Source: Cornus controversa (taxonomy: Eukaryota; Streptophyta; Magnoliopsida; Cornales; Cornaceae). Taken from it: DNA of 64,000 nucleotides. Positions 20,600 to 30,595 of the stretch are shown here, piece after piece. The translations under genes and the position numbers were made by a program. The notes beneath the pieces are model-generated. The model searched no databases and was not told the DNA's origin. It saw only the letters and a list, made by a program, of their open reading frames with translations. The stretch spans positions 57,106,270 to 57,170,269 of the forward strand of contig CM048846.1 in assembly GCA_026545225.1 (NCBI GenBank), read 5' to 3'. The number at the start of each line of letters is the position of its first letter. Position 1 is the first letter of the stretch.

Positions 20600-21010
20600 G
20601 AGATTTTCTACTTAAAGCATTGGCAACCACATTAGCTTTCCCCGGGTGATATTGAATATCAAAGTTGTAGTCTTTCATGTACTCCACCCATCTCCTTTGC
20701 CTCATGTTCAAGTCCCTTTTGTGTGAAAAAGTATTTTAAGCTCTTGTGATCAGAGAAAACCTCAAACTTCTCCCCATACAAATAAGGCCTCCACATATTC
20801 AAAGCAAAGATTTCTGCTGCTAACTCTAAGTTGTGAGTTGGGTAATTCTGCTCATGGATCTTCAACTGTCGGGAACCTGCAATAACCCTCTCAGTTTGTA
20901 TTAGTACACATCTCAATCCATCCCGTGATGCGTCACAGTAAATGACATAACCCAAACCACGTCGAGGATAATCATAACCCATTAGCCCCAAGAAGCACGA
21001 ACACATTTTT
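20600..21010 (-). pseudogene. RNase H domain of Tekay copy B (degenerate)
   Basis: The minus strand encodes [19 protein letters not shown], then [38 protein letters not shown] and HKSLKYFF, the usual order for the gypsy RNase H (first Asp in YCDAS, Glu in HNLEL, Asp in FSDHKSL). The stretch between the RT thumb and GLGYVIYCD is shortened: LGLMGY runs almost directly into RRGLGY, so roughly 60 residues seen in copies C and E are missing. A frameshift follows TQKG. Confidence 0.85.
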
Positions 21011-21049
21011 TATCCTTTCCTAATTCATCATCGTTTTAATCTTAGAAGG

Positions 21050-21640
21050 GTCCACTGAAACTCCTCATTTTGACACCACGTGTCCTAGGAACTTCACTTT
21101 CGTTAGCCAAAATTCACATTTTTTGTATTTAGCATACAAACAGTTCTCCCTCAAAATCTGTAGTATAAACCTCAAGTGAATCTCATGTTCTTCTATAGAA
21201 GAAGAGTACACAAGAATGTCATCCACAAATACCACCACGAATCTGTCCAAGTATACACGGAAGACTCAGTTCATTAAGTCCGTGAACACCGGTGGTGCGT
21301 TCGTCAAACCAAATGGCATCAGTAGAAACTTATAGTGACCATATCTAGTCCGAAAAGCTATCTTCGAAATGTCTTCCACCCTTACTCTAAACTGGTAATA
21401 CTCTGATCTTAAGTTGATCTTTGAAAAACATGTTCAACCTTTAAGTTGATCAAATAAGTCATCTATCCTTGTAAAAGGATACTTGTTCTTGATCGTAGCT
21501 TGATTCAACTTTCGGTAGTCTATATATAACCGCAAAGATCCATCCTTCTTCTTAGCGAAGAAGACCAGAGCTCCCCAAGGTGTTGTACTAGGTCGTACGA
21601 ACCCCTTATCTAATAGCTCTTGCAACTAATCTTTCAACTC
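21050..21640 (-). pseudogene. Reverse transcriptase of Tekay copy B
   Basis: Minus-strand reading gives the RT motifs in order: [54 protein letters not shown], a stop near FDQLKG, then [20 protein letters not shown] and the catalytic box [11 protein letters not shown] (FVDD, as usual for this group), and [14 protein letters not shown]. Several in-frame stops interrupt it. The enzyme would copy element RNA to DNA in the virus-like particle; here it is inactive. Confidence 0.9.
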
Positions 21641-22300
21641 CTTCAATTCTACTAGAGCCATATGATACGGTGCCATAGAGATGAGTGCGGTACCAGGAGC
21701 AAGATTACTGTTAAACACTACATCCCTTATCGGAGGCAACTCTGTCAAGTCCCCTGAAAATACATCTAGAAGATCACATACCACCGGTGGAAACCCTTCA
21801 TGAGTCATAACCTCATCATCCTTAGCTAACAAGCTAGCTAGGAAACACCCAATCCCATTCCAAGCACTGGAACTAAGCAATGATGGAATGTAAAAATCAT
21901 CACGCTCTCCTACAAAATAGAAGCAATCACCCTCAGGTGTGCACACTGTCACCTTCCTATGGAGACAATCGATCGTGGCTCTAAACATAGATAGCCAATC
22001 CATACTTAGAATGACATCAAAAATGGTCCTATCTAGTAGCACAAAGTCAAACACTAGCTGACGTCCTGCAACCTCGATCTCGCAAGACCAACACACTCTA
22101 CCCAGGGTAACACTATCCCCAACAAGTGTATCAATGGATAATGGTGACTCTAGTGATGACACATCCAGTCCCAAGGTATAAGAAAATGCAGCAGATATGA
22201 ATGAATGTGATGCACCTGAATTTATCAACACCCTAACCCACGAGTTAGAAACTAAGAAAATACCTCTGACCATTGACGGTTTTGGCACCTCCTCTGCCTG
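21641..22300 (-). pseudogene. Aspartic protease domain of Tekay copy B, active-site Asp changed to Asn
   Basis: A 220-codon minus-strand frame encodes the retropepsin-like domain. VRVLINSGASHSFIS holds the active-site loop; copy C has IDSGAS at this place, so the catalytic Asp is Asn here. DTLVGDSVTLGRVCWSCEI and DVILSMDWLSMFRATIDC follow, as in the family. The C-terminal part (FPPVVCDLLDVFSGDL, ELPPIRDVVF) is the linker into RT. The protease normally cuts the gag-pol polyprotein. The long open frame with a dead active site fits relaxed constraint after insertion. Confidence 0.88.
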
Positions 22301-22489
22301 GGCAAGTGTAAAAACACGGCCCTATGTCTGCTGACCCCGCTGGCTAGTCCCCTATAATCCCGAAAGCTAACTAGAAACTTGCGTAAAACCTCTCCCCGAG
22401 ACCCATAAACTAACTGAGCTTGCTGAGGTGGTTGCAACGCCCTAAAGCTAGACTGAACTGTGGAAGCCTGCACGAACCTCTATTGAGAA

Positions 22490-22690
22490 CCTAAACCACT
22501 CTACGTACTCTACCTCTGAGGGCAGTTAGCCCTAACATGTTCGAGCCAACGACAATGGAAGCATGTCCACTCTCCCGCTGATACTGTTTGCACTGGTGCC
22601 ACTACTTACCTCAGAGGGAGGCACTTATCTCTGCAATGACCAAACTGCCGGCAATGGTAGCACACTACCATAGATTGTGAAGATGCGGTA
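22490..22690 (-). pseudogene. Two CCHC zinc knuckles of Tekay gag, copy B
   Basis: On the minus strand CYHCRQFGHCRDKC and, further on, CFHCRWLEHVRANC both fit CX2CX4HX4C exactly. These nucleocapsid motifs bind element RNA. The second Gly of the usual motif is Glu in the second knuckle. Stops separate the pair from protease. Confidence 0.88.
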
Positions 22691-22699
22691 GGTAAGGTC

Positions 22700-23350
22700 A
22701 ATGAAGGTACCGGGCGAACGTGTTGCTGCCCCTAAGAAATGCAACACATTCTCTCTGTGCCTCTTCCTCCCCTAATTACCCGAATATGCCTCGACACTTT
22801 TCGACTGATTCCTAAAGTCCAATATCCTTTGGGTATCCCTATCATCTTCCTCTGCGATTAATACTCGGTCAACCACCTTATCATAGGCTTTCAAGCCTAT
22901 AATTGACACCTGCTTTCTAATAGAGGCCTTAAGCCCCTTCACAAATTTCTTCACCCTTAATTCTTCGTCATTCACCATCTCCAGTGCAAAACAAGCCAAG
23001 GATGTGAACTTGGTCTCGTACCCCATAAAGTCCAAGTCCCCTTGAACTAGGTCGATGAGCTTTTCCTTATTCGATCTTACACTGAAACTGAAAAAAACTT
23101 GTCAAAGAAAAGTCCTTTGAACGTTTCCCACTCCATAGTTTCAATGTTGTGGGTATTCCCAATAAATTGCCACCATCTATCCGTTTCCCCTTGCAAGTGA
23201 AACGCTACCACTCCAACCCTCAAATCCTTATCGATTACGAGAGCAACCAAAATTTTATGGGTTTGGTTTATCTAACCCTCTGCCGCTAGTGGATTGCGTC
23301 CACCCGCAAATGTAGGTGGTTTAAACTTCACATATTCTTTCATAACAACC
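22700..23350 (-). pseudogene. Gag capsid region of Tekay copy B
   Basis: The minus-strand frame 23035-22772 reads MGYETKFTSLACFALEMV, EELRVKKFVKGLKASIRKQV and VDRVLIAEEDDRDTQRI, the C-terminal half of the chromovirus gag domain (the usual 'Y...F..L.....V...E.....F..GL...I' spacing). Upstream to about 23350 the same domain continues with frameshifts. The gag forms the particle shell. Confidence 0.85.
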
Positions 23351-23758
23351 ATTTTCTGACTCAAGCCAACCCTAGGTTGTGCTTGAACTTCTTTTTCCTG
23401 AGCTTCCTTTACGATTTGTTTCATGGTATTTACCATGTCTCGCATGAATTGTGCTCCATCGATTAGCTCCTATAGAGCATCAACACCTCTACCTTATGCT
23501 CTTCTTGGTGGCATTTTGCTATATGCACAACAAGAAAATTCAGTACCAAGTATACCCACATACATACAACGTTCACCATGCTTACACAACATAATGCCAA
23601 TTTAATCCACAATTATCATGTTATAAAGGCATAAGCAAACCATCATGTTACACATAAGCAATTTAAAAACTTCAAGTCTAAATTTTTAAATTCCAATCCT
23701 TAACCTCAATTAAACACATAATCAAGTTTCACCCTTTGTCCTTAGGTACTCAAACCTA
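23351..23758 (-). other. 5' leader of Tekay copy B
   Basis: This lies between gag and the primer-binding site. No gene was seen apart from the likely gag start region near 23510 (complement of ATGCCACCAAGAAG), where a Lys/Arg-rich N-terminus would begin. Confidence 0.5.
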
Positions 23759-23770
23759 ACTTTGATACCA
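23759..23770 (-). other. Primer-binding site of Tekay copy B
   Basis: The minus strand reads TGGTATCAAAGT, an initiator-Met type site with one or two changes, three bases from the LTR end (GGGGCATGATA). Confidence 0.85.
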
Positions 23771-23773
23771 AGC

Positions 23774-26152
23774 TATCATGCCCCAAAATATACATCAAAA
23801 TATACATTTCCTTAGGTATTCAAACCTCACTTATGTAGGCATATGATTGACACCATCCATCCTAATAGGCCCCACATTAATTTATGCATGCACCTCCAAC
23901 ATAGAATGGACTGTAATTTCGCACAATCGAAATGTTGGTTTCATACAATCAAATTTCTCGATCAATTGAAGTGTTTGCAAAGAACTATCAAGACCCTACA
24001 AGAATTTAGACCTACTTCTATCAAAATTCTCGTAACAAGCTCGCATAATCAAGATGTTTTGCTCAATCAAGATAGCATTTTAGCACAATCAAAGGATTTC
24101 AATCGTGCAAAATGGGGATTTTGTACAATCGAAATTGCCCTTCTGCATAAACCCTTACAACTTCACACTTGGTCCATTTTACACTCAAAACCCATTCTAA
24201 CACCCTAAAATCAGTTATACAACATTCATGAATTACCATAATCTTGTAATCTCATACATTTGAATCAATTTACGTATACCATAGATCACAAGTTCAAAAT
24301 CCATACATCATGCTCATTAGAGATACATAAGTGGTCCAAAATATACATTTCATTAAAAATGACCTTACAAGTTTATAGTCATTATTTGAATTACATGTTT
24401 GAGGTCCAAAAATAAAAGCAATTCAGTTATGACTATAACTACAACAAAATTAACATGCCACAAGCCGGCATGGATAGTCACATATACAAAATATCAAAAA
24501 TAAAGCCAAAAGCCATAAAGAGCTCTACTTTGATGCTCAAGTCCTATCTATCATAGGCGTCTTATCTGTAAAAACGTTTGGGGAAGAGGGGTGAGCATAC
24601 AATTATGCTCAATAAGAGTGCCCCAACCCACCTAGGCATTGACCCAACACCTACTTACATGATATGTATGTAACTATGTTGCACATCTAATGCTCTTATG
24701 TCAATCATCACAATTGCAAGTCGAATAACATAAATTTAATCCATATATCAAGCTTAACAATTTAAATACCAAAGCAACAAGATATATACACTTTCTCGAT
24801 CATAATTCGATACATAGACATGATTGGTCAACTCCGACGATCATGTGACCTTGGACACTTCCAATAACACCCGTATAATTTAGACAACTCCGAAGAATCA
24901 TATAACCTTGGAAATATATATTGGTTTGTCAAATGTGAGTGGACAACTCTGAAATTCACAAGGTTTATGGACAATCTCCGATTTCTAAGCCTTAATCTTA
25001 GTATGATGGGACAACTCCGATGGTCATACCTTGTGGATGATTATACCACTCTCGTGACATTGTTGGACAACTCCGAAACCCTATGCATAGTCTGCACACA
25101 CAATTCTCCCACAATTGCTCATATATGTATTTCAAACATATATAACACATAACATACATTTTTCATGTTTTTCCAATTCACATTCTTGCTATAATTACAT
25201 CTAGCATGAATTCTCATTACACTATCGACATATAGCCACATATATGTTCAATTCTTGCATATAATTCACATATGCACACAATATATCATATAATTAGATA
25301 TGCTCTCAATTTATACACATTATATGTATACATTCAACACATTACATATATCACAATATGCATCATTCTAGCATGTAGAAATAATAAAAGAAGGAGAAAA
25401 TCACAACACTACAGCCCCTGCCACCACTCTCATACATGCCAACTCAACCTATATTTCTCTAAACCACCCAAAACCCTAAAATCGACAACTAAGAGAGAAA
25501 GAACACCACTACGTTGAATTTGAAGTCTTTCCAAGCAATCTCCAAGAACTATACCGAGGTCTACCTTGCCGAAATCAAAGATAGTTCAGTTCAAATTGAG
25601 GCCCTTGACCCATGTTACAAGTTTTCCTTCACCGACAACTCCCGAATCCAAGATGGCAGCCTCCGAAATTAAGAGAGAAAGAATAGAGATGAAGTGGGAG
25701 AGAAGGAAGAAAGATAGGCGTGATTTTTGGTTGACAAAAATTCGTGATTCTCTGCATGTACATATATTTAAAATATCTAGGGCTACAAAATGACCAAAAT
25801 GCCCTTAGGCCACTTAATATACCCTCTCGACCTCCATTTTTTTATTTTGAAAGCTCATACAGCCTCGAAATCACTTCCTTAACTCCTTAAACATTCTATT
25901 CGGTTTAAACCCAAAAATAAATATTTTTTAAAAAAATTTCGGATTCTCGGACCCACCTGACCTGCTTCCCGGACCTCGAAAACCTAAAATTCTCAAATTC
26001 TCCCAAACGCTCCCAAAATTTTCCAGAACCTTTAAACAAGTTCCCAAACACGTTTCTCACACTCAAAACATGGTGAACATCATTTAAAATGCATTTATGG
26101 CCAAAATGATGAATAAAACACAAACCGACCACAATTAGACCCGGTCTCTACA
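23774..26152 (-). mobile_element. 5' LTR of Tekay copy B, 2,379 bp
   Basis: The minus strand starts TGTAGAGACCGGGTC at 26152 and ends GGGGCATGATA at 23774. It contains the family block around 25790-25880 (aaaatgaccaaaatgccc, cacttaat..accctc.cgacctcc), the repeated 'gacaactccga' zone (24820-25080), the GCTCACCCC...CAGATAAG block (24561-24595) and the 'acaatcgaaat' phrase zone (23890-24180). No TG..CA end is left at the 3' side (CA has become TA). No partner LTR was found, because the left half of the element is missing. Confidence 0.85.
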
Positions 26153-26447
26153 AAAGAAGACTAACATTGAAATGGATTACCATATTTGAAATGAATAGAA
26201 GGCTAACTTTGAAATGGATTGTCATCTTTAAAATGAATAGGAGGCTAAGGATCAAAGGAATGGAACACGTTATTTATAGATGGATCAAAAAGGAGTTTGG
26301 AAGACCCCATCTACTAGCAGTATCTTTTGCAAAAGGACACAGCATCCAAAAGACATAAGTCTGAACTTGATTGAATTACAAATTTCTCTTAATAGTTGTT
26401 GCTTCTATTCTTTCCTTTTTCAAAATTAAAAAAATGTTTTTGATAAT
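26153..26447 (+). other. Short unclassified segment with 40-bp direct repeat
   Basis: GAAATGGATTACCATATTTG and its variant recur about 42 bp apart (26169 and 26211), so the small open frame encodes a repeated peptide (LKWIVIFKMNRRL-like). No family was recognised; a host sequence flanking the Tekay insertion is possible. Confidence 0.4.
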
Positions 26448-28930
26448 TGTTAAAAGGTGATGAACCTATAGGGGGAGGGGTTGAATATGTTCTTCCATTT
26501 TCCTTCCCAAAATTAATCTAAGTATGGCACACTCAAATCACAAAAACTTGGCATAGAGATTTATAGAAGAAAACCCCAATGTGGGGTGGAAAACCACTTG
26601 GCCCTCAGGCCCGAACTGAGCTCCATTATGTTTGAAAGGTAGTACAGTAATCTTCCAATCACTCTCACACTCACCCATCTCACCACATAATCACTCCATC
26701 TCTCAACCCAGTTCACAACCTCTCTAGGCCTGAACCACTCTCACCAATTCTCACAATAACTTTTCCGCTCTCATCCCAGCCCAGGCTTCCCAAAGCCCAA
26801 GCTATCACTAACCAATCTCACCACAATCACTCACACTCCCCTGTCGACAGTATCCCTATACTTGGACTATAAATAGTGAATATAGAGTCAGTTCAATACA
26901 GTAATTAACAACTCTTCAAGCTTTCATTGTTGGTCTTCAAAGTTCTGTTTGATGATGAATAAGACACTTGAACTTTTGGCACACAATGACGCTTGAATTT
27001 CTTCAAAGATAGGCTTCAGTGCGAATCACTCAATGACACTTGAATTTTTTCAAAGATAGGCTTCAGTGTGAATAATTTTGAATGTAGCTTCCAAGGTCTT
27101 GTAAATAACTTCTCTTTCTATGAATCTCCTTCTCAACAATTCAAACTTCTATTCAGCTTGATACATTCCCTTTTAATGAATGTCATGGAATTGCTTGGTT
27201 TGTGTACGTGTAGTTTAAATATGTTAGGTTGCAACTAGAATAGAGATTAGTTGCCCAAAACTTACGGATACACGTATAGCAATTTGCAATTCAAAATATA
27301 GATGACATAAACACTATTTAGAAAACCGTTAACATAATTTAGCAAAATCAGCAATTATAAAATTCAAAATTTGGAATTCAGTATTCAATAATTATGGAAT
27401 TAGAAAAACATAATTCAGTTTCAAAGCAACCTCTAGCATGCCAATACAAGATAAATATGATATTTTAATTATGTCAATTCCAGTAGGAGCACATCAGGAA
27501 TCATATGTAACAGGTTTAGCAATTTGGCTGCAATTTGGAAATTCAGCAATACAAAAATTCTGGCAGCAAGATGAAAGTTTTGACAACTTAATAGTTCAAA
27601 CAGCAATAACATTTCAACAATCTGCTATTTAAGGCAGCAGTGTAATTTCAGCAATCTACTTGTTCAAACAACAATAAAATTTCAGCAATATTTTCGGACA
27701 ACAATAACTCTTCAGTACAACTGAATTTTAATTCAGTAAAAACTTAAAACATAACTCAGCAATATTCAATTTCAAACAGAAAAAACTCCTCAGCATAACA
27801 GAATATTAATTCAGCAAAAACTTAAAACATAACTCAGCAATATTCAATTTCGGATAGAAAGAAATCTTCAGCATAACAAAATATTAATTCAACAAAAACT
27901 TAACACATAACTTAGCAATATTCAATTTTGGACAGAAAGAACTCTTCAGCATAACATAATATTAATTCAGCAAAAACTTAAAACATAACTTAGCAATATT
28001 CAATTTTGGATAACAAAAATCACAAGCTTAATATACCGACAACATTAAAACAGATTTAGAACACTTGAATTTAGTAAGTCCATATCAAATTTTCAAAGAT
28101 GGGAATTCAACAACAGTTAACAACAAATCAGTATAACATTAAATAACAAAATCTGCAAATGATTTGTCCACAACAAATAGTGAGATATATGTAATAGCTC
28201 TAAATTCTTTTGTGCTTATGTGTGGTGTGTAAAGAGAGAATGTTTACTAACTAGATGAACCAACAAGAATCGAAAGTGATGAATCCCGAAAATAGAACCA
28301 ACGATGATGAATCAGAAGATAGAACCAAGATGAAGCTGTGATTCTGTCAAACAAATCATTGAAGTTGAGAATCCAAAATCTAAATCATTTGAAACTGAGA
28401 TTCTAAGTTCAGAAATGATGAAGATGATAAACCATGAGACTGATTTTGACGCCGACAGAGATGAGAGACGTCTTTCAGGTTGCCGCCAGTCATAGTGAAT
28501 TCTGACGATAGAGTAGATGATCCACAAGAACATCGATCAAGATGATTTTGGCATCTCTCTCTTACTCACTCGCTTCTCACTTTCTCTCACCATTTTCTTC
28601 TCCCTTTTCACTCACACTGTTTTGCATTTTCTCCTGCTCACACTATGCGTCGAATTGGTCAATCTGGGTCATATTTTCTTCTCCATCTAATTTTATATTT
28701 ATAATGCCGCATATTTTAATTGATGAGAGACCCTAGCTCCATTTATTTCCAAAAATACCCCTACACTTTGATGCCCTAGAAATAAATTCCAAAATGCCCT
28801 TCTTTGAGACTTTTACCAAATTGCCCTTGCAACTAGGTTAGTGCATATGCATGGAGAAAATAAAATAAAATAAAGCAAGATAAATAATTAAATCATAAAC
28901 TTTAAACAGAGTAAATATATTTAAGGACAA
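26448..28930 (-). mobile_element. Probable large copia (SIRE-like) LTR, minus strand
   Basis: The left end reads TGTTAAAAGGTGATGAACC then ATAGGGGGAGGGGTTGAATA, the complement of the CAACCCC...CTATAGG text usual at the 3' end of SIRE-type LTRs. On the right, CAAAATGCCC/AAATTGCCC and a minus-strand TATAAATATAAAA at about 28688-28700 look like the promoter side. A TATAAATAG also occurs on the plus strand (26869), so the promoter assignment is uncertain. The right boundary and a target duplication could not be fixed. Confidence 0.45.
27706..28015. repeat. 78-bp tandem repeat, four copies
   Basis: Units begin AACTCTTCAG (or close variants), contain TTAATTCAGCAAAAACTTAA and end TTCAATTTTGGACAGAAAG-like. 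All four are 78 bp and diverge by roughly 10%, inside the SIRE-like LTR. Confidence 0.9.
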
Positions 28931-29870
28931 ATGACACTAATGCCCTGCAGATCCATTTTGACATTAAAACTTGGGCAAACATGCTTATGGGCTTCCCGGA
29001 CCATGAAAAGGAAATTTAGACAATAATATTCACCTCCTCTAGATCTATTCGCATCCAAGAATCCAACCACATAACCCTTCATACAACTCCTAAAGATAGG
29101 AAAAAAGGGAAATAGTAACAATAATTTAGGGCTTTGTCTATGCTTTTTCTTTTTCTTTTTGACTAAAAAACTGAATTTATGACTTGTCCTATATAACGTA
29201 AACCCTAAAGAATCTCAAATTTCATTCCATAATTTTTGTCATCTACAATTTATGTTCAATTTTTACTATGACCTTTGGGACTACCACTACGAAGCCACTT
29301 GGGAAAAGTTACCTCCACTCAACATCGGCAAACTCAAGATATATACATTTATATATATGTGTATCTATAAGTTTTAGTGATTCCTATGAAGCAAACCTAT
29401 AGGAACAATTAATACTTTAAAAACAAACTCAAATAAAGACATCATAACCTCACAAAAGTTATCAATCAATGACCAATAAAATATTAACCCCTTGTTCTAC
29501 GAAAAAATTCTGCGGTTTATCAATGACTTCCATGAATTGAAAAAAGAAAAAATCTTATAAAAGCAAATTAATTCAAAAGTGCATAACTTGAGAAAATCAG
29601 AACTTACCTACTTTCATCAATCGTGTTGGGTTAACTAATTGCATAAGGGCTTTCATAGAACGGAGAAAGATTGGGTTAGGTCTTTCATCGTGAGTGAGAT
29701 TGGGTTTAAATTTGGTTGATGAACTCTAATTATAGGTAGAGATTATGAGGAAAGCTAAGATAATGGTAGTTTCAATCGAATAAAGAGAGTGTAAAGTGAC
29801 AGAACACTACGAACTGCAAAAAAGGACGAAAGATAGAGAGAGAAAAAGTATCTCAGCGGGAAACTAAAAT
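28931..29870. other. AT-rich DNA, perhaps the interior of a CACTA element
   Basis: No gene was recognised. It lies inward of a CACTA-type right terminus (30099). A left CACTA terminus was not found. Confidence 0.35.
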
Positions 29871-29879
29871 AGTAATGCA

Positions 29880-30099
29880 ATTTTTTTTATTTCTACGACA
29901 GGCCAATGCACATCGTAGAAAGATACATTCTAGAACTGGCCATATTGACCCCTCATAAAACTCTTCTTTCTACGATAAGAGTCTTGGGCCCGCTATAGAA
30001 CGATATTTTCTATGAGGGGCTATACGGGCCCATCGTAGAAAGAAGCTTTCCACAAGGGGCTATGCAAGCCCATTATTAAAAGATCAATTTCTTATAGTG
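29880..30099 (-). mobile_element. CACTA transposon terminus with subterminal repeats
   Basis: The right end, read inward on the minus strand, is CACTATAAGAAATTGATC, then repeated TTCTACGATGGGCC-type subterminal units (at least four, both orientations, 29890-30060). CACTA transposases bind such units. The element sits in the integrase zinc-finger region of Tekay copy C: family sequence resumes with CTTCCACAATAC at 30100. The left end and 3-bp duplication are not located, so the element is partial or rearranged. Confidence 0.7.
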
Positions 30100-30254
30100 C
30101 TTCCACAATACTATTTATGAAGATTGTGATACATCTTGGTACCACTGAGATGTAGTGCAAGTCTAGAGCAATGAAACTCTCTAAGAACCTCATCCCTACA
30201 AGTAATGGTACCATCATTTTTTATTTGAATCTCAAACCTCCATCAGAATGATGG
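30100..30254 (-). pseudogene. Integrase zinc-finger remnant of Tekay copy C
   Basis: Nucleotide-level match to 20225-20370 of copy B: GCAAGTCTAGAGC, ATGAAACTCTCTAAG and AACCTCATCCCTA lie in the same order, encoding the region around EVLREFHSSRL on the minus strand. It is heavily mutated, and bounded by the CACTA end on the left and a foreign segment on the right. Confidence 0.75.
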
Positions 30255-30490
30255 AGGGAAGATCCATAACATAAAAGGAAGCTCCTCGGGATATCTTCCA
30301 CCGTAGGCTAAAGAAAATGGAACCCCTAATGGATATCTCTCTATATACAAATTTTTTTTCTAAAGCATAGAGACGGTTCATAGATCAGCTGGCCCTCGAT
30401 CCTCCCTATTCCAGGTTCTCTCTTTTCCTTCTCTTTCTAATTGAATCTAGCCAAAAAGTAAGTCTCATTGAGTGGTCAATTCTGGCTTTT
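30255..30490. other. Foreign segment in copy C, possible organellar DNA
   Basis: This replaces about 70 bp of the RNase H-integrase linker present in copy B. Its composition is more GC-balanced and unlike the surrounding LTR sequence (e.g. GATCAGCTGGCCCTCGATCC, TCTAATTGAATCTAGCCAAA), which recalls plant mitochondrial intergenic DNA. No target duplication is seen. The origin is a guess. Confidence 0.3.
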
Positions 30491-30595
30491 AAGAAATTCG
30501 AGTGCGAACGTCTTCCATCTCACTATCATGCCTCTGTTCCTCAATCACTCTACTCACTAGAGTTGGGTGGGCAATAAGAGTGAACAAAGTTGTTA
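30491..30595 (-). pseudogene. RNase H-integrase linker of Tekay copy C
   Basis: TCACTATCATGCC...CTCAATCACTCTACTCAC matches 20436-20470 of copy B. It is interrupted at 30596 by a plus-strand LTR; the copy C frame resumes at 33254. Confidence 0.7.

Noticed and set aside
27706..28015. Tandem array as a CRISPR or satellite array
   Set aside because: The units are contiguous, with no spacers, number only four and lie in an LTR in plant DNA.
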